Assembly: GCF_005116445.1 (NCBI RefSeq)
Contig: NZ_SWBQ01000001.1
Span: forward strand, 372,001-436,000
Direction: 5' to 3'
Length of the DNA stretch: 64,000 nt
DNA from: Pedobacter frigoris
Lineage (GTDB): Bacteria; Bacteroidota; Bacteroidia; Sphingobacteriales; Sphingobacteriaceae
The notes beneath the pieces were generated by a model that saw nothing but the letters and a program-made list of their open reading frames with translations, was not told the DNA's origin and ran no database searches. A program made the translations under genes and the position numbers. Positions 42,392-52,348 of the stretch are shown here, piece by piece (position 1 is the stretch's first letter; every line of letters starts with the position of its first letter).

Positions 42392-43948
42392 ATGAAAAAA
42401 ATGTTATTGATGTTCTGCCTCCCGCTAATGCTGGTTGCATGTAAGAAAAAAGATGTAGACACGATCCCTTTCGAAGAGGTGATTCCCGAGGATACTGTTA
42501 CCTTTTCAAGTGACCACGTCTATAATTTGAATGTTGTATACTTTGTCCCTACAAATAATCCGGCTAAAGCGGATTATGAACGCCGCTTAAGTGAGATTAT
42601 GCTGTCGGCACAAACTTTCTATGGTAATCAAATGCAGGCCAATGGCTATGGATTTAAAACTTTTGGTTTAATGACCAGAAAAAATAAAACCAGAATTAAA
42701 ATTACTACCATACCAGCTCAATATACTTATGATCAGTATACAACTGCTAATTTAAGTGGTATACTGGCAGAAGTAGAAGCTTATTTTGCCGCCCATCCAG
42801 GAGAAAAATCAGGCGAGCACAACCTGATCATCAGTCCCTCGATACCAAGTGGCGTCGGTAACCCGTATGTGGGTTATGGGAAAAGTTGTTTTTGGCCTGA
42901 CAGGGGGGAAGAGGTTACCAGCACTACCGGAATTGGCGGATTAATGCATGAATTGGGTCACGGCTTAAATTTACCCCACAACAGGCAACGCGAATCAAGA
43001 ATAGGTGATCCGAGCTATGGTACTTCCCTGATGGGGAGCGGTAACGGAACTTACGGAAAATCTCCTACCTTCCTGACCGAAGCAGATTGTGCTATATTAA
43101 ATACCAACCAGATTTTTCAAACGAGCACTTCTATTACTTATTATGGAGTGGTAACAGCAAAGGTAAAAAGAATGTATGCCTCTTACTCAGCTGCTAAAGG
43201 AGCTATTGTGGCTTCCGGCAGATTTACCAGCAGCGTTCCGGTAACCAATGTTACTTTTTATCTGGATCCTAATCATAATAATGAAGGAGTTGGCGTAAAC
43301 AAAGACTATAATGCAGTAACCTGGGCTACGAATGTAATAGGGACTGATAGTTTTTACGTGGAATTGCCGATGATTGAAATGAACAACACCTATAAAGTTA
43401 ATAATCCGGCGGAATTGAAAGTGAAACTGATCCATGAAAACGGGAAGATTACAAATACTACCTATAACTTTAACTTTTCGAATAACATTCCGGTGATTAA
43501 TGTTACTCCGGATCCTTTTGAAAAGAGTGATTGGACGGTAATTGATTTTAGTTCCCAGGAAACCGTGATTGAGAACAAACCTGCGAGTTACATGATAGAT
43601 GAAGATAACAATAGCTTTTGGTTTGCCAAGCATTCATCTCCGGCAGCAATTTTGCCTCATCATGTTACCATTGACCTGTCCCGCAGTCTTACCGCAGATG
43701 GTTTTAAGATTCTGTTGCGTTCCGGGGCATACCGTGCTGTAAAAGATGTGGAGATCCTGACCAGTTCAGATAACCTGACCTGGACTTCTGCCGGTAACTT
43801 TGTGGTGCCAAAGGTTTCCACTGAATCTAAAATTCCGTTTGGCACATCGAAAACATTCAGGTATTTTAAAATTATAGTAAAGTCAAATTATGATACGGCT
43901 GAACCTAATAAATCATGTATTGCCGAATTAGGCTTGTATAAAAACTAA
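42392..43948 (+). CDS. Surface metzincin-like metallopeptidase with discoidin domain
   Basis: 518 residues; lipobox MLVAC with C17, so probably on the outer membrane. The zinc site H186-E-L-G-H190-G-L-N-L-P-H196 is the metzincin HExxHxxxxxH pattern, and SLMGSGNG about 30 residues later provides the Met-turn. A beta-rich region follows (about 255-375), then a C-terminal F5/8 type C (discoidin) carbohydrate-binding domain (about 385-515; AILPHHVTIDLSRS). A peptidase inside a SusC/D locus suggests a glycoprotein or proteoglycan target, or processing of a surface protein. It follows susD after a hairpin. Confidence 0.85.
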   Translation: MKKMLLMFCLPLMLVACKKKDVDTIPFEEVIPEDTVTFSSDHVYNLNVVYFVPTNNPAKADYERRLSEIMLSAQTFYGNQMQANGYGFKTFGLMTRKNKTRIKITTIPAQYTYDQYTTANLSGILAEVEAYFAAHPGEKSGEHNLIISPSIPSGVGNPYVGYGKSCFWPDRGEEVTSTTGIGGLMHELGHGLNLPHNRQRESRIGDPSYGTSLMGSGNGTYGKSPTFLTEADCAILNTNQIFQTSTSITYYGVVTAKVKRMYASYSAAKGAIVASGRFTSSVPVTNVTFYLDPNHNNEGVGVNKDYNAVTWATNVIGTDSFYVELPMIEMNNTYKVNNPAELKVKLIHENGKITNTTYNFNFSNNIPVINVTPDPFEKSDWTVIDFSSQETVIENKPASYMIDEDNNSFWFAKHSSPAAILPHHVTIDLSRSLTADGFKILLRSGAYRAVKDVEILTSSDNLTWTSAGNFVVPKVSTESKIPFGTSKTFRYFKIIVKSNYDTAEPNKSCIAELGLYKN

Positions 43949-43957
43949 GCCATTTTA

Positions 43958-43984
43958 TTGACCATGAGCACTGCTCATGGTCAA
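43958..43984. terminator. Intrinsic terminator after the metallopeptidase gene
   Basis: A 12-base perfect stem TTGACCATGAGC with its complement around the loop ACT, starting 10 bases after the stop codon and followed by A/T-rich sequence. Confidence 0.8.
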
Positions 43985-44041
43985 ATAACTACACAAACAA
44001 TACGGGGGGTGTGAATACTTGAAACACACTGGTCATACGAT

Positions 44042-44103
44042 AACGATTTCGTAGTTTTAATTGGGGATATCCTCATTAAAATACTTAGAACTCATTAGCT
44101 TAG
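44042..44103 (+). promoter_or_regulatory. 62-bp conserved promoter element, copy C (upstream of the DUF1080 gene)
   Basis: AACGATTTCGTAGTTTTAA at the left, TTGGGGATATCCTCATTAAA in the middle and TAGCTTAG at the right. It shares spacing exactly with the other copies. The leader to the ATG is the longest of the four, 80 bases. Confidence 0.75.
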
Positions 44104-44183
44104 TTTCTATTTTGGATGGAAATGAGATCGGGGATTAATTATATAAAAACTAAACAATAAATAAATACACACACAAACACAAA

Positions 44184-45551
44184 ATGAAACAAATTTTAAC
44201 ATTCTTTTTTTTACTTATTGCATTTAATTCCGTCGCCCAGTCGAGCGACTGGCAGTCACTGTTTGACGGCAAAACGCTCAATGGCTGGAAACAGATGACT
44301 GGCTCCGCTACTTATGTTGCGGAAAATGGAATGATCGTAGGCACAACAGCTTTAAAATCACCCAATTCATTTCTTGTAAGTGATCAGCGTTTCAGCGGCG
44401 ATTTTGTATTGGAACTGGAAGCAATGATGACCGATACCAATACCAATTCAGGTGTGCAATTCAAAAGTAATTTTGATGCGGCTGCGAATAAAGGACAGGG
44501 GAGAATATATGGTTATCAATATGATTTTGACCCTACAGCCCGTAAGTGGGCGGGAGGTATTTATGATGAAGGCAGAAGAGAGTGGTTATATCCCGTATCA
44601 AACAATCCCAAAGGACAAATATTTTTCGCACCTAATGTTTTTCACAAGATCCGCATAGAATGCATCGGTAACACCGTGAAGACCTGGTTGGATGGTGCGC
44701 CTGTTTCTTATTTGGTGGATTCCCTGAAAACAAACCAGGGTGTCCTTGGACTGCAGGTGCATGCGATCGGCAAGCCGGAGTACGCAGGTATTAAAATATT
44801 CTGGAAGAACATCCGTATCCAGACCAAAAACATCAAGCCGCTCGCTTTCCCAAAAGGCGTGTATGTGGCTAACCTGATGACCAACAGCCTTACCGGTTAT
44901 GAACAACAAAGCGGCTGGAAATTGTTGTTTGACGGCAAGACTACAAAAGGCTGGATTGGTGCCTACAAATCCTCTTTTCCTAATAAGGGATGGGAAGTTA
45001 AGAACGGCTTGTTGAGGGCACTGCCATCAAATGGCGACGAATCGACAAATGGAGGTGACATTGTGACCAAACAGCAGTATGTAGCGTTTGACCTGTCGTT
45101 CGATTTTAAACTGACAAAAGGCGCAAACAGCGGTTTAAAATATTTTGTGACGCTGAAAGAAAACAATAGCGGTTCAGCAATCGGACTGGAGTATCAGCTG
45201 CTGGACGACAACCTGCATCCAGATGCAAAATTGGGTAAAGACGGTAACCGTACGTTAGGTTCATTATATGATCTGATCAAAGCCCAAAAATCATCACGTT
45301 TCTTCCGTCAGCCGGGCAACTGGAATACAGCCAGGATCGTGGTTTACCCGAACAACCATGTGGAGCACTACCTGAATGGCGTAAAAGTACTGGAATACGA
45401 GCGTGGCTCAAAAGCGTTCCGCGATTTGGTTGCCGAGAGCAAATACAAGGTATGGCCAGGATTTGGCGAAGCAAAAAAAGGGCATATTTTGATACAGGAC
45501 CATGGCAACGAAGTAAGCTACCGGAGTATTAAAATCAGGGAGTTGAAATAA
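44184..45551 (+). CDS. Tandem DUF1080 protein (3-keto-disaccharide hydrolase family)
   Basis: 455 residues with a signal peptide (to about residue 18). It holds two DUF1080 domains in tandem: one from DWQSLFDGKTLNGWK (about 22-215), the other from GWKLLFDGKTTKGWIG (about 242-455). Each has the concanavalin-like core with the NSGVQFKS or NSGLKYF motif. Members of this family cleave 3-keto-glycosides made by Gfo/Idh/MocA-type oxidoreductases. The next gene, 41 bases on, encodes such an oxidoreductase. The double domain may give two specificities or one catalytic and one binding half. The 62-bp element lies upstream. Confidence 0.92.
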   Translation: MKQILTFFFLLIAFNSVAQSSDWQSLFDGKTLNGWKQMTGSATYVAENGMIVGTTALKSPNSFLVSDQRFSGDFVLELEAMMTDTNTNSGVQFKSNFDAAANKGQGRIYGYQYDFDPTARKWAGGIYDEGRREWLYPVSNNPKGQIFFAPNVFHKIRIECIGNTVKTWLDGAPVSYLVDSLKTNQGVLGLQVHAIGKPEYAGIKIFWKNIRIQTKNIKPLAFPKGVYVANLMTNSLTGYEQQSGWKLLFDGKTTKGWIGAYKSSFPNKGWEVKNGLLRALPSNGDESTNGGDIVTKQQYVAFDLSFDFKLTKGANSGLKYFVTLKENNSGSAIGLEYQLLDDNLHPDAKLGKDGNRTLGSLYDLIKAQKSSRFFRQPGNWNTARIVVYPNNHVEHYLNGVKVLEYERGSKAFRDLVAESKYKVWPGFGEAKKGHILIQDHGNEVSYRSIKIRELK

Positions 45552-45592
45552 CAATAGCTTACCATATTTACGAACCATAATAAAACCTTTAT

Positions 45593-47017
<1,425 letters not shown>

Positions 47018-47029
47018 TTTTTATAAATG

Positions 47030-47060
47030 AGGGTGTCCGGAGAATACGTTCGGGCACCCT
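47030..47060. terminator. Intrinsic terminator after the oxidoreductase gene
   Basis: GGGTGTCCG pairs with CGGGCACCC (one G-T pair) around a loop of 11 bases, starting 13 bases after the stop, followed by GTTTTC. Its reverse complement is almost the same as the terminator at 3157-3191. Confidence 0.8.
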
Positions 47061-47069
47061 GTTTTCGGT

Positions 47070-47131
47070 AACGATTGCGTAGTTTTAGTCGGGAGTTTTT
47101 TTATTAAAGTGGCTTTAACTAGTTAGATTAG
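47070..47131 (+). promoter_or_regulatory. 62-bp conserved promoter element, copy D (upstream of the second GH2 gene)
   Basis: AACGATTGCGTAGTTTTAG at the left and TAGATTAG at the right, 28 bases before the ATG. The middle is the most divergent (GGGAGTTTTTTTATTAAAG). The total length is unchanged. Confidence 0.75.
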
Positions 47132-47159
47132 TATTCCATACAAAAGAACCACGCACATC

Positions 47160-49919
47160 ATGAAAAAGATCATACTGCAATTGTTATTGACGTCGATTTA
47201 TTTCGGCGCATTTTCACAGGAAACGGTTATTAAATACTTGTCGGGGACAGATAAGAACCACACGGTGTCCTGGGATTTTTATTGCACTGCAGGAAGGAAG
47301 AGTGGTGTATGGACTAAAATTCCTGTGCCATCACAATGGGAGCAACAGGGGTTTGGAGCCTATAATTACGGCCATGATAAGATAAAAAACAACGAACAAG
47401 GGCTGTATAAGCATGAGTTTCTTACAGCTAACCTGACAGGTAAAAAGGTTTATATCGTTTTTGAAGGATCGATGACCGATACCAGGGTCATGATCAATGG
47501 CAAGCAGGCGGGGCCGGTACATCAGGGCAGTTTTTATTGCTTTAAGTATGATATCACCGATTTGCTAAAATCAAACTCAAAAAACCTGCTTGAAGTGACC
47601 GTAGATAAGACATCTGCCAATCTATCGGTAAATAAGGCCGAGCGGAGTGGTGATTTCTGGGTTTTCGGTGGAATCTACCGGCCTGTTTACCTGGAAATTG
47701 TTCCACAGGTTTTTATAGAAAGAGTCGCTGTAAACGCAAAAGCTGACGGGTCCTTCCAGTTGGATGTATACGCACAAAACCTAAAGGATTGCGATCTGAT
47801 TGAAGCCCAGGTGCAAAAACTCAACGGCCAAAATGTAGGAAAGCCTTTTTCAGCTAAAGCAAATACATCAGGAGATCACATTGAATTAAAGTCTGGCTTT
47901 GATAAACCTCTACTATGGAGTGCTGAATTTCCTAATTTATATCAGGTAGTGATTGCTATCAAAAACGAAAAGGGGAGCGTTCACCGCACTAAACAAAAAT
48001 TCGGCTTCCGTACCGTAGAGTTGCGGGTTTACGACGGGCTGTATGTAAACGGTTCAAGAGTAATCATGAAAGGGGTTAACCGCCATAGTTTCTGGCCGGA
48101 AACCGGCCGTACACTAAGTCATGAGGTTCACCTGATGGACGTACGTCTGATGAAGGAAATGAATATGAATGCGGTAAGGATGTCCCACTATCCACCTGAT
48201 CGCGATTTTCTGGATGTTTGTGATTCGCTGGGTTTGTATGTAATAGACGAACTTACTGGCTGGCAGGGCAATTACGATACCGAAACGGGGCGCAAACTGG
48301 TTAAGGAGCTGGTGGTGCGCGATGTAAACCATCCCTCGATCCTGTTTTGGGCCAATGGCAACGAAGGAGGTTTTAACAGGGATCTGGATAAAGACTATGC
48401 GTTGTACGATCCGCAAAACCGCACCGTGATTCATCCCTGGGAAAAATTTAATGGTACCGATACCAAGCATTACCCAAATTTTAAGGACATAGTTAAGGCT
48501 GCGGGCAGCGGACAGGAAGTTTACTTTCCGACCGAATTTATGCATGCGCTGTATGATGGTGGGGCTGCTGCTGCGCTGGATGATTTTTGGACTGAAATGC
48601 TGAAGCATCCGCACGCGGGGGGCGGATTTATCTGGGCGTTTTCAGATGAATCGGTTATCCGTACAGATAAAAATGGTGCTTATGACGGAGATGGCAACCA
48701 TGCTCCGGACGGCATTGTCGGGGCTCACCGCGAAAAGGAAGGAAGCTTTTACGCAATAAAAGAGATCTGGTCGCCGGTGTATATCAATCCACAGCCAATC
48801 GCTGCGGGCTTTAATGGGAAAATAGCGGTCGAAAACAGGTATTCGTTTACAAACCTGAACCAATGCACATTTAAATGGAAGCTAGTTAAGTTTCCGTCGG
48901 CAACGGATAAAGTTACTGCGGCTGCTGTAAAAGCAAAGGGTTTACTCAAGGCTCCTGATCTTAGTCCGGGGCAAAAGGGCGTCCTAAACCTGGTACTGCC
49001 TGCTGCATGGACGAAAAATGACGCATTATACCTGACTGCTTATGGTCCGGACAAGAAAGAGATATTTACCTGGAGCTGGGCAATTGGTCAGCCGGCAGCG
49101 ATCGCAGGTAAAAAAGGCATTTCGACTGGCAAAATGGCTGTAAGAATGACGGAAACGGATAATGTGCTGAGCATCAAATGCGATGGTCTCACTTACAATT
49201 TTGATAAAAAGACTGGATATATCCAAAATGTAGTAAAACCTGCAACGACGATCTCTTTGTCGGGAGGGCCGGTGCTGGCTGGCGTTCAAACCGAATTAAA
49301 GCAGTTTGAACATAAAATGGTTAATGGTCAATATATTGTCGAGGCTGATTACCAGGGAGCGGGTTGGTTGCATGTAAAATGGACATTTGTTTCGGGACAG
49401 CCTGCTAAACTGGAATACCAGTATTCGCAACAGGGAGATGCCAGTTTTGTGGGCATCACATTCAATTACCCTGAAGAAAAGATCACCGGAATGAAATGGC
49501 TTGGCCGTGGTCCTTACAGGGTCTGGAAGAACAGGTTAAAAGGTCAGCAGTTCGGCGTTTGGCATAAGGCCTATAACAATGCCATTACTGGTGAAAGCTG
49601 GGGGTATCCAGAGTTTAAGGGCTATCATGCTGAGGTCAGTTGGGTAACGATAGAAAATAAGGAAGCGCCATTTACTGTTTATTCGGCAGATAAAAATACC
49701 TATCTACAAATGCTGCGTCCGGCACGAGAAATGGCTGCGCTTGCCAATAACAATGTGGAGCCTTCTTTTCCGGAAGGAAGCATTGGGTTTTTAAGTGGCA
49801 TCAGTCCAATCGGCACTAAATTCCAATCGGCAAAAGTAATGGGCCCTCAAAGTGAACTCAATCATGCCAATGGTGAAAAGGTAAGTGGTACGCTGTGGTT
49901 TGATTTTGTCCGTCAGTAG
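47160..49919 (+). CDS. Glycoside hydrolase family 2 (beta-galactosidase-like)
   Basis: 919 residues with a signal peptide (to about residue 19). Sugar-binding jelly roll (about 45-180; YRPVYLEIVP end), immunoglobulin-like domain (180-290), TIM barrel (about 290-560; KGVNRHSFWPETG), then a linker and a C-terminal beta-sandwich (about 680-915), as in LacZ-type enzymes. The acid/base is E402 in WANGNEGG and the nucleophile candidate is E459 in FPTEFMH. All catalytic residues are present, unlike the first GH2. It has its own copy of the 62-bp element, so it is a separate transcription unit of the same regulon. Confidence 0.93.
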   Translation: MKKIILQLLLTSIYFGAFSQETVIKYLSGTDKNHTVSWDFYCTAGRKSGVWTKIPVPSQWEQQGFGAYNYGHDKIKNNEQGLYKHEFLTANLTGKKVYIVFEGSMTDTRVMINGKQAGPVHQGSFYCFKYDITDLLKSNSKNLLEVTVDKTSANLSVNKAERSGDFWVFGGIYRPVYLEIVPQVFIERVAVNAKADGSFQLDVYAQNLKDCDLIEAQVQKLNGQNVGKPFSAKANTSGDHIELKSGFDKPLLWSAEFPNLYQVVIAIKNEKGSVHRTKQKFGFRTVELRVYDGLYVNGSRVIMKGVNRHSFWPETGRTLSHEVHLMDVRLMKEMNMNAVRMSHYPPDRDFLDVCDSLGLYVIDELTGWQGNYDTETGRKLVKELVVRDVNHPSILFWANGNEGGFNRDLDKDYALYDPQNRTVIHPWEKFNGTDTKHYPNFKDIVKAAGSGQEVYFPTEFMHALYDGGAAAALDDFWTEMLKHPHAGGGFIWAFSDESVIRTDKNGAYDGDGNHAPDGIVGAHREKEGSFYAIKEIWSPVYINPQPIAAGFNGKIAVENRYSFTNLNQCTFKWKLVKFPSATDKVTAAAVKAKGLLKAPDLSPGQKGVLNLVLPAAWTKNDALYLTAYGPDKKEIFTWSWAIGQPAAIAGKKGISTGKMAVRMTETDNVLSIKCDGLTYNFDKKTGYIQNVVKPATTISLSGGPVLAGVQTELKQFEHKMVNGQYIVEADYQGAGWLHVKWTFVSGQPAKLEYQYSQQGDASFVGITFNYPEEKITGMKWLGRGPYRVWKNRLKGQQFGVWHKAYNNAITGESWGYPEFKGYHAEVSWVTIENKEAPFTVYSADKNTYLQMLRPAREMAALANNNVEPSFPEGSIGFLSGISPIGTKFQSAKVMGPQSELNHANGEKVSGTLWFDFVRQ

Positions 49920-50225
49920 TTTGGTGAATGAAGCGATGTAGGCATGTATGGTCTGCTCCAAAAGCTCTGGTTCTAAAGGGAAGCAGTCTCTAAGCTGGTT
50001 TCGCGCTGCCTCTGATGTTCCTTCAATATGCATTCGTGTAACTACACCCAAAATGAAATCACTATGCAATTCCTACATAGCCATTTAAAAAGCTGTAGCC
50101 CTACCAACCCTTGAGTAGCCCCTATAAAGGGGTTTTGAAGTGCTTTAATAGATACGAACGCAAAACGAACGCAGGTTGAAAGGAGAGCGCATTATTGGTA
50201 GACTACTTCATCTCGGTTTTCAGGT

Positions 50226-50258
50226 GATAACTAACATACCAATCAGGTGTTAGTTATC
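50226..50258. repeat. Inverted repeat with 11-base perfect arms
   Basis: GATAACTAACA and TGTTAGTTATC around an 11-base centre (TACCAATCAGG) that itself could pair partly. There is no T tract. It could be an operator, an RNA hairpin or a scar of a mobile element. Confidence 0.5.
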
Positions 50259-50419
50259 CATCTAAATCTTATCCACAAGATTTTTACCAAGATAATATTT
50301 AAGGTAGAGCACTACCAGTTGGTGGTTGGTGTGTGACGAAGGATCAGGCATATTAGAACAATCCATTGCTTTGCAGATTGGACTAATTGAGAATAGAGGT
50401 CAAAAAAAGAAGAAATAGA

Positions 50420-50446
50420 AGCCGGTTAGTAAGCCCGGCTGGTTTT
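50420..50446 (+). terminator. Weak terminator-like hairpin
   Basis: AGCCGG pairs with CCGGCT across a 9-base loop and is followed by GGTTTT. It would suit the gene-tail-like frame that ends just before it. Confidence 0.45.
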
Positions 50447-50564
50447 CCATCTGACAACCAGACTTTAATTAGCCATTTCGGTTTAAATTGTAGTTGAGTT
50501 TTTTATTGGTTTAAATTGTAGCGTTTTAACAGATATTAGCGTTTTCTTTAAAAACCTATAAACC

Positions 50565-50981
50565 ATGAAAAGAATTGCGCTTTTATTACTTATGGCCGGC
50601 GCGTTGCTGGGTTGTAGAAAAGACAGAAATAACACCGACTGTAATAATTTTTGCCCGTATATCTCGATTGGCTCGGTGTTCATAAAATTTGTAGACAATA
50701 AAGGGCTGGCCGCGGATGTAAAAGACTACACTGTCGTGAACCAGCGGACGGGAGAACAAATTAATGCTCATTATACCAGTTCGAAATATGTGAAAGGCTC
50801 CTTCGTATTGGTCGATGGTAGTTATATAGGAAAGTTGTCTGAAGCGGGTGATGATTTGAGAGTTACAGGCACATCTGTAGAGACCAATCAGACCAAATCT
50901 GCAATAGTAAAAGTAAAAGGCGGTAAATGTGCCTGCCAAATGGAAAAAGTTTCAGGTCCTAGTCAAATTGCTTTCGATTAG
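50565..50981 (+). CDS. Small lipoprotein of unknown function
   Basis: 138 residues. Lipobox LLGC with lipidated C17 after a clean hydrophobic segment. The mature part has several Cys (NNTDCNNFCPYI near the start and GGKCACQ near the end) that could form disulfides, and a beta-rich middle (NQRTGEQINAHYTSSKYVKG). No family is recognised. It stands alone between a gene-poor region and the Fic gene. Confidence 0.75.
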   Translation: MKRIALLLLMAGALLGCRKDRNNTDCNNFCPYISIGSVFIKFVDNKGLAADVKDYTVVNQRTGEQINAHYTSSKYVKGSFVLVDGSYIGKLSEAGDDLRVTGTSVETNQTKSAIVKVKGGKCACQMEKVSGPSQIAFD

Positions 50982-51025
50982 TTTAACGGGAAATCCTTTC
51001 AGGCAATTTGGTAGGGGAATTGTGG

Positions 51026-51054
51026 TGAGCCGATTAAATTCGCTAATCGGCTCA
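51026..51054. promoter_or_regulatory. Operator 1 of the Fic gene
   Basis: TGAGCCGATTA and TAATCGGCTCA, perfect 11-base arms with a 7-base centre. It lies just upstream of the -7 box at 51064 and has the same geometry as operator 2. Confidence 0.8.
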
Positions 51055-51063
51055 TAATTTGCT

Positions 51064-51071
51064 TATATTTG
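51064..51071 (+). promoter_or_regulatory. -7 promoter box of the Fic gene
   Basis: TATATTTG, a full match to TAnnTTTG, placed between the two operators and sharing its last two bases with operator 2. Confidence 0.7.
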
Positions 51072-51098
51072 AGCCGAATAATTAGAATAATCGGCTCA
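51070..51098. promoter_or_regulatory. Operator 2 of the Fic gene, ending at the start codon
   Basis: TGAGCCGAATA and TAATCGGCTCA with a 7-base centre (one mismatch between arms). It is 44 bases centre to centre from operator 1 and covers the predicted start of transcription and the first base of the ATG. Confidence 0.8.
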
Positions 51099-52204
51099 TG
51101 AGTTACAATTGGCAGTTACAGAGATGGCCTGACTTTATCTATAACTTAGACGAAGTTCAGCCATTAATTGTGAATTTCGCAAAGGAAACGGGGGAGGTTA
51201 ACGGTATTATCCAGGCCTTGCCTGAGGAAATGCGATTGGAAAACTTATTGCAACTCATGCTGTCTGAAGCGATTAAAACTTCGGAAATTGAAGGGGAATA
51301 TCTCAGCAGGGAAGATGTCATGTCTTCGATCAGGAATAACCTTGGTCTTAATGAGAGTCCCGTTCTGGTCAAAGATCAGCAGGCCGCAGGTATTGGTCGT
51401 CTGATGGTAGATGTGCGCAAAAGTTTCCAGGAACCACTGAGTATAATCACGCTTAAATATTGGCATGAATTGCTGATGGAGAACGCGAAGCAAATCAATG
51501 CTGGCGAGTGGAGGACAGGCGCCGAGCCTATGCAGGTAATTTCAGGTGCATACGGCAAAGAGACGATACATTATGAAGCTCCTCCTTCCAGTCAGGTAGA
51601 AAACGAAATGCTCCGCTTTGTGGATTGGTTCAACAGCGTTGAATTCGGGATTGGTGGAGATGTTGCTGAAGCAGTGCTCCGGGCTGCCGTTTCTCATCTT
51701 TATTTTGAGTCTATACATCCTTTTGAAGATGGTAACGGACGTATTGGCCGTGCGATCGCAGAAAAGGCACTTTCCTGTTCTCTCGGCAGGCCAGTCATGC
51801 TCAGCTTATCGAAAGCGATAGAAAAAGACAGGAAACGGTATTATGCTGAACTCAAAAAGGCACAGGCTGGTTTAGAAATCACGGAGTGGATGATCTATTT
51901 TGCATCAGTTATCCTGGAAGCTCAAATTGATGCAAAAACTATGGTACAGTTTACTTTAAAAAAAGCCTTCTTTTTTGACCGTTATAAATCACAATTGAAT
52001 GAACGTCAGTTGAAGGTGATCAATAAAATGCTTGCAAGTGGGGCGGATGGCTTTGAAGGAGGGATGACTGCGGCAAAGTATATGCGGATGGCAAAGATAT
52101 CCAAGGCGACTGCGACCAGGGATTTGCAGTATCTGCATGAAATTGGTGTGCTGTTGCAAGAGGGGCTTGGCAGGTCTGTACGGTATCAGATTACGGTTTC
52201 TTAA
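51098..52204 (+). CDS. Fic family protein with C-terminal winged helix
   Basis: 368 residues, cytoplasmic. DUF4172-like N-terminal domain (about 1-85) carrying an inhibitory-helix-type motif (ETSEIEGE), Fic core (about 110-245) with the full active-site motif H207-PFEDGNGRIGR, and a C-terminal winged helix (about 290-365; ISKATATRDLQYLHE). Fic enzymes attach AMP or another nucleotide part to proteins. The built-in DNA-binding domain and the two operators in its promoter point to autorepression. No separate toxin or antitoxin gene is adjacent. Confidence 0.94.
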   Translation: MSYNWQLQRWPDFIYNLDEVQPLIVNFAKETGEVNGIIQALPEEMRLENLLQLMLSEAIKTSEIEGEYLSREDVMSSIRNNLGLNESPVLVKDQQAAGIGRLMVDVRKSFQEPLSIITLKYWHELLMENAKQINAGEWRTGAEPMQVISGAYGKETIHYEAPPSSQVENEMLRFVDWFNSVEFGIGGDVAEAVLRAAVSHLYFESIHPFEDGNGRIGRAIAEKALSCSLGRPVMLSLSKAIEKDRKRYYAELKKAQAGLEITEWMIYFASVILEAQIDAKTMVQFTLKKAFFFDRYKSQLNERQLKVINKMLASGADGFEGGMTAAKYMRMAKISKATATRDLQYLHEIGVLLQEGLGRSVRYQITVS

Positions 52205-52220
52205 TTTAAAATGCCCCGTT

Positions 52221-52274
52221 TCTCCTTAGGAAGGAGAGAGGATCATAGCAAAATCTCAGACTTAGGATAAGTCT
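52221..52274. other. Two tandem hairpins between the Fic and sigma factor genes
   Basis: TCTCCTT-AGG-AAGGAGA (52221-52237) and AGACTTA-GGA-TAAGTCT (52258-52274), both perfect 7-base stems with 3-base loops. The first may terminate the Fic transcript although no T tract follows. The second could be a binding site or lie in the sigma factor leader. Confidence 0.5.
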
Positions 52275-52348
52275 CCGTATTAAAAATCACATACAAGATC
52301 AGAAATAATCATTATTATTGTAAGCAAAGTGCTACAGTCGATTTTTAG

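Larger units (their letters stand above)
49920..50564. other. Gene-poor region with hairpins and possible gene remnants
   Basis: 645 bases. On the minus strand 50069-49921 encodes a protein-like stretch (RDCFPLEPELLEQTIHAYI) that runs on antisense into the GH2 gene, perhaps a truncated gene tail. On the plus strand, about 50250-50425 reads as a possible gene tail (FKVEHYQLVVGVCDEGSG) ending in a lysine run. Neither has a known family. CCCCTATAAAGGGG at about 50126 and the inverted repeat at 50226 are the other structures. Confidence 0.35.

Noticed and set aside
45208..45474. Long minus-strand frames inside the DUF1080 and oxidoreductase genes
   Set aside because: They are antisense to well-supported genes and show no signal or family pattern.
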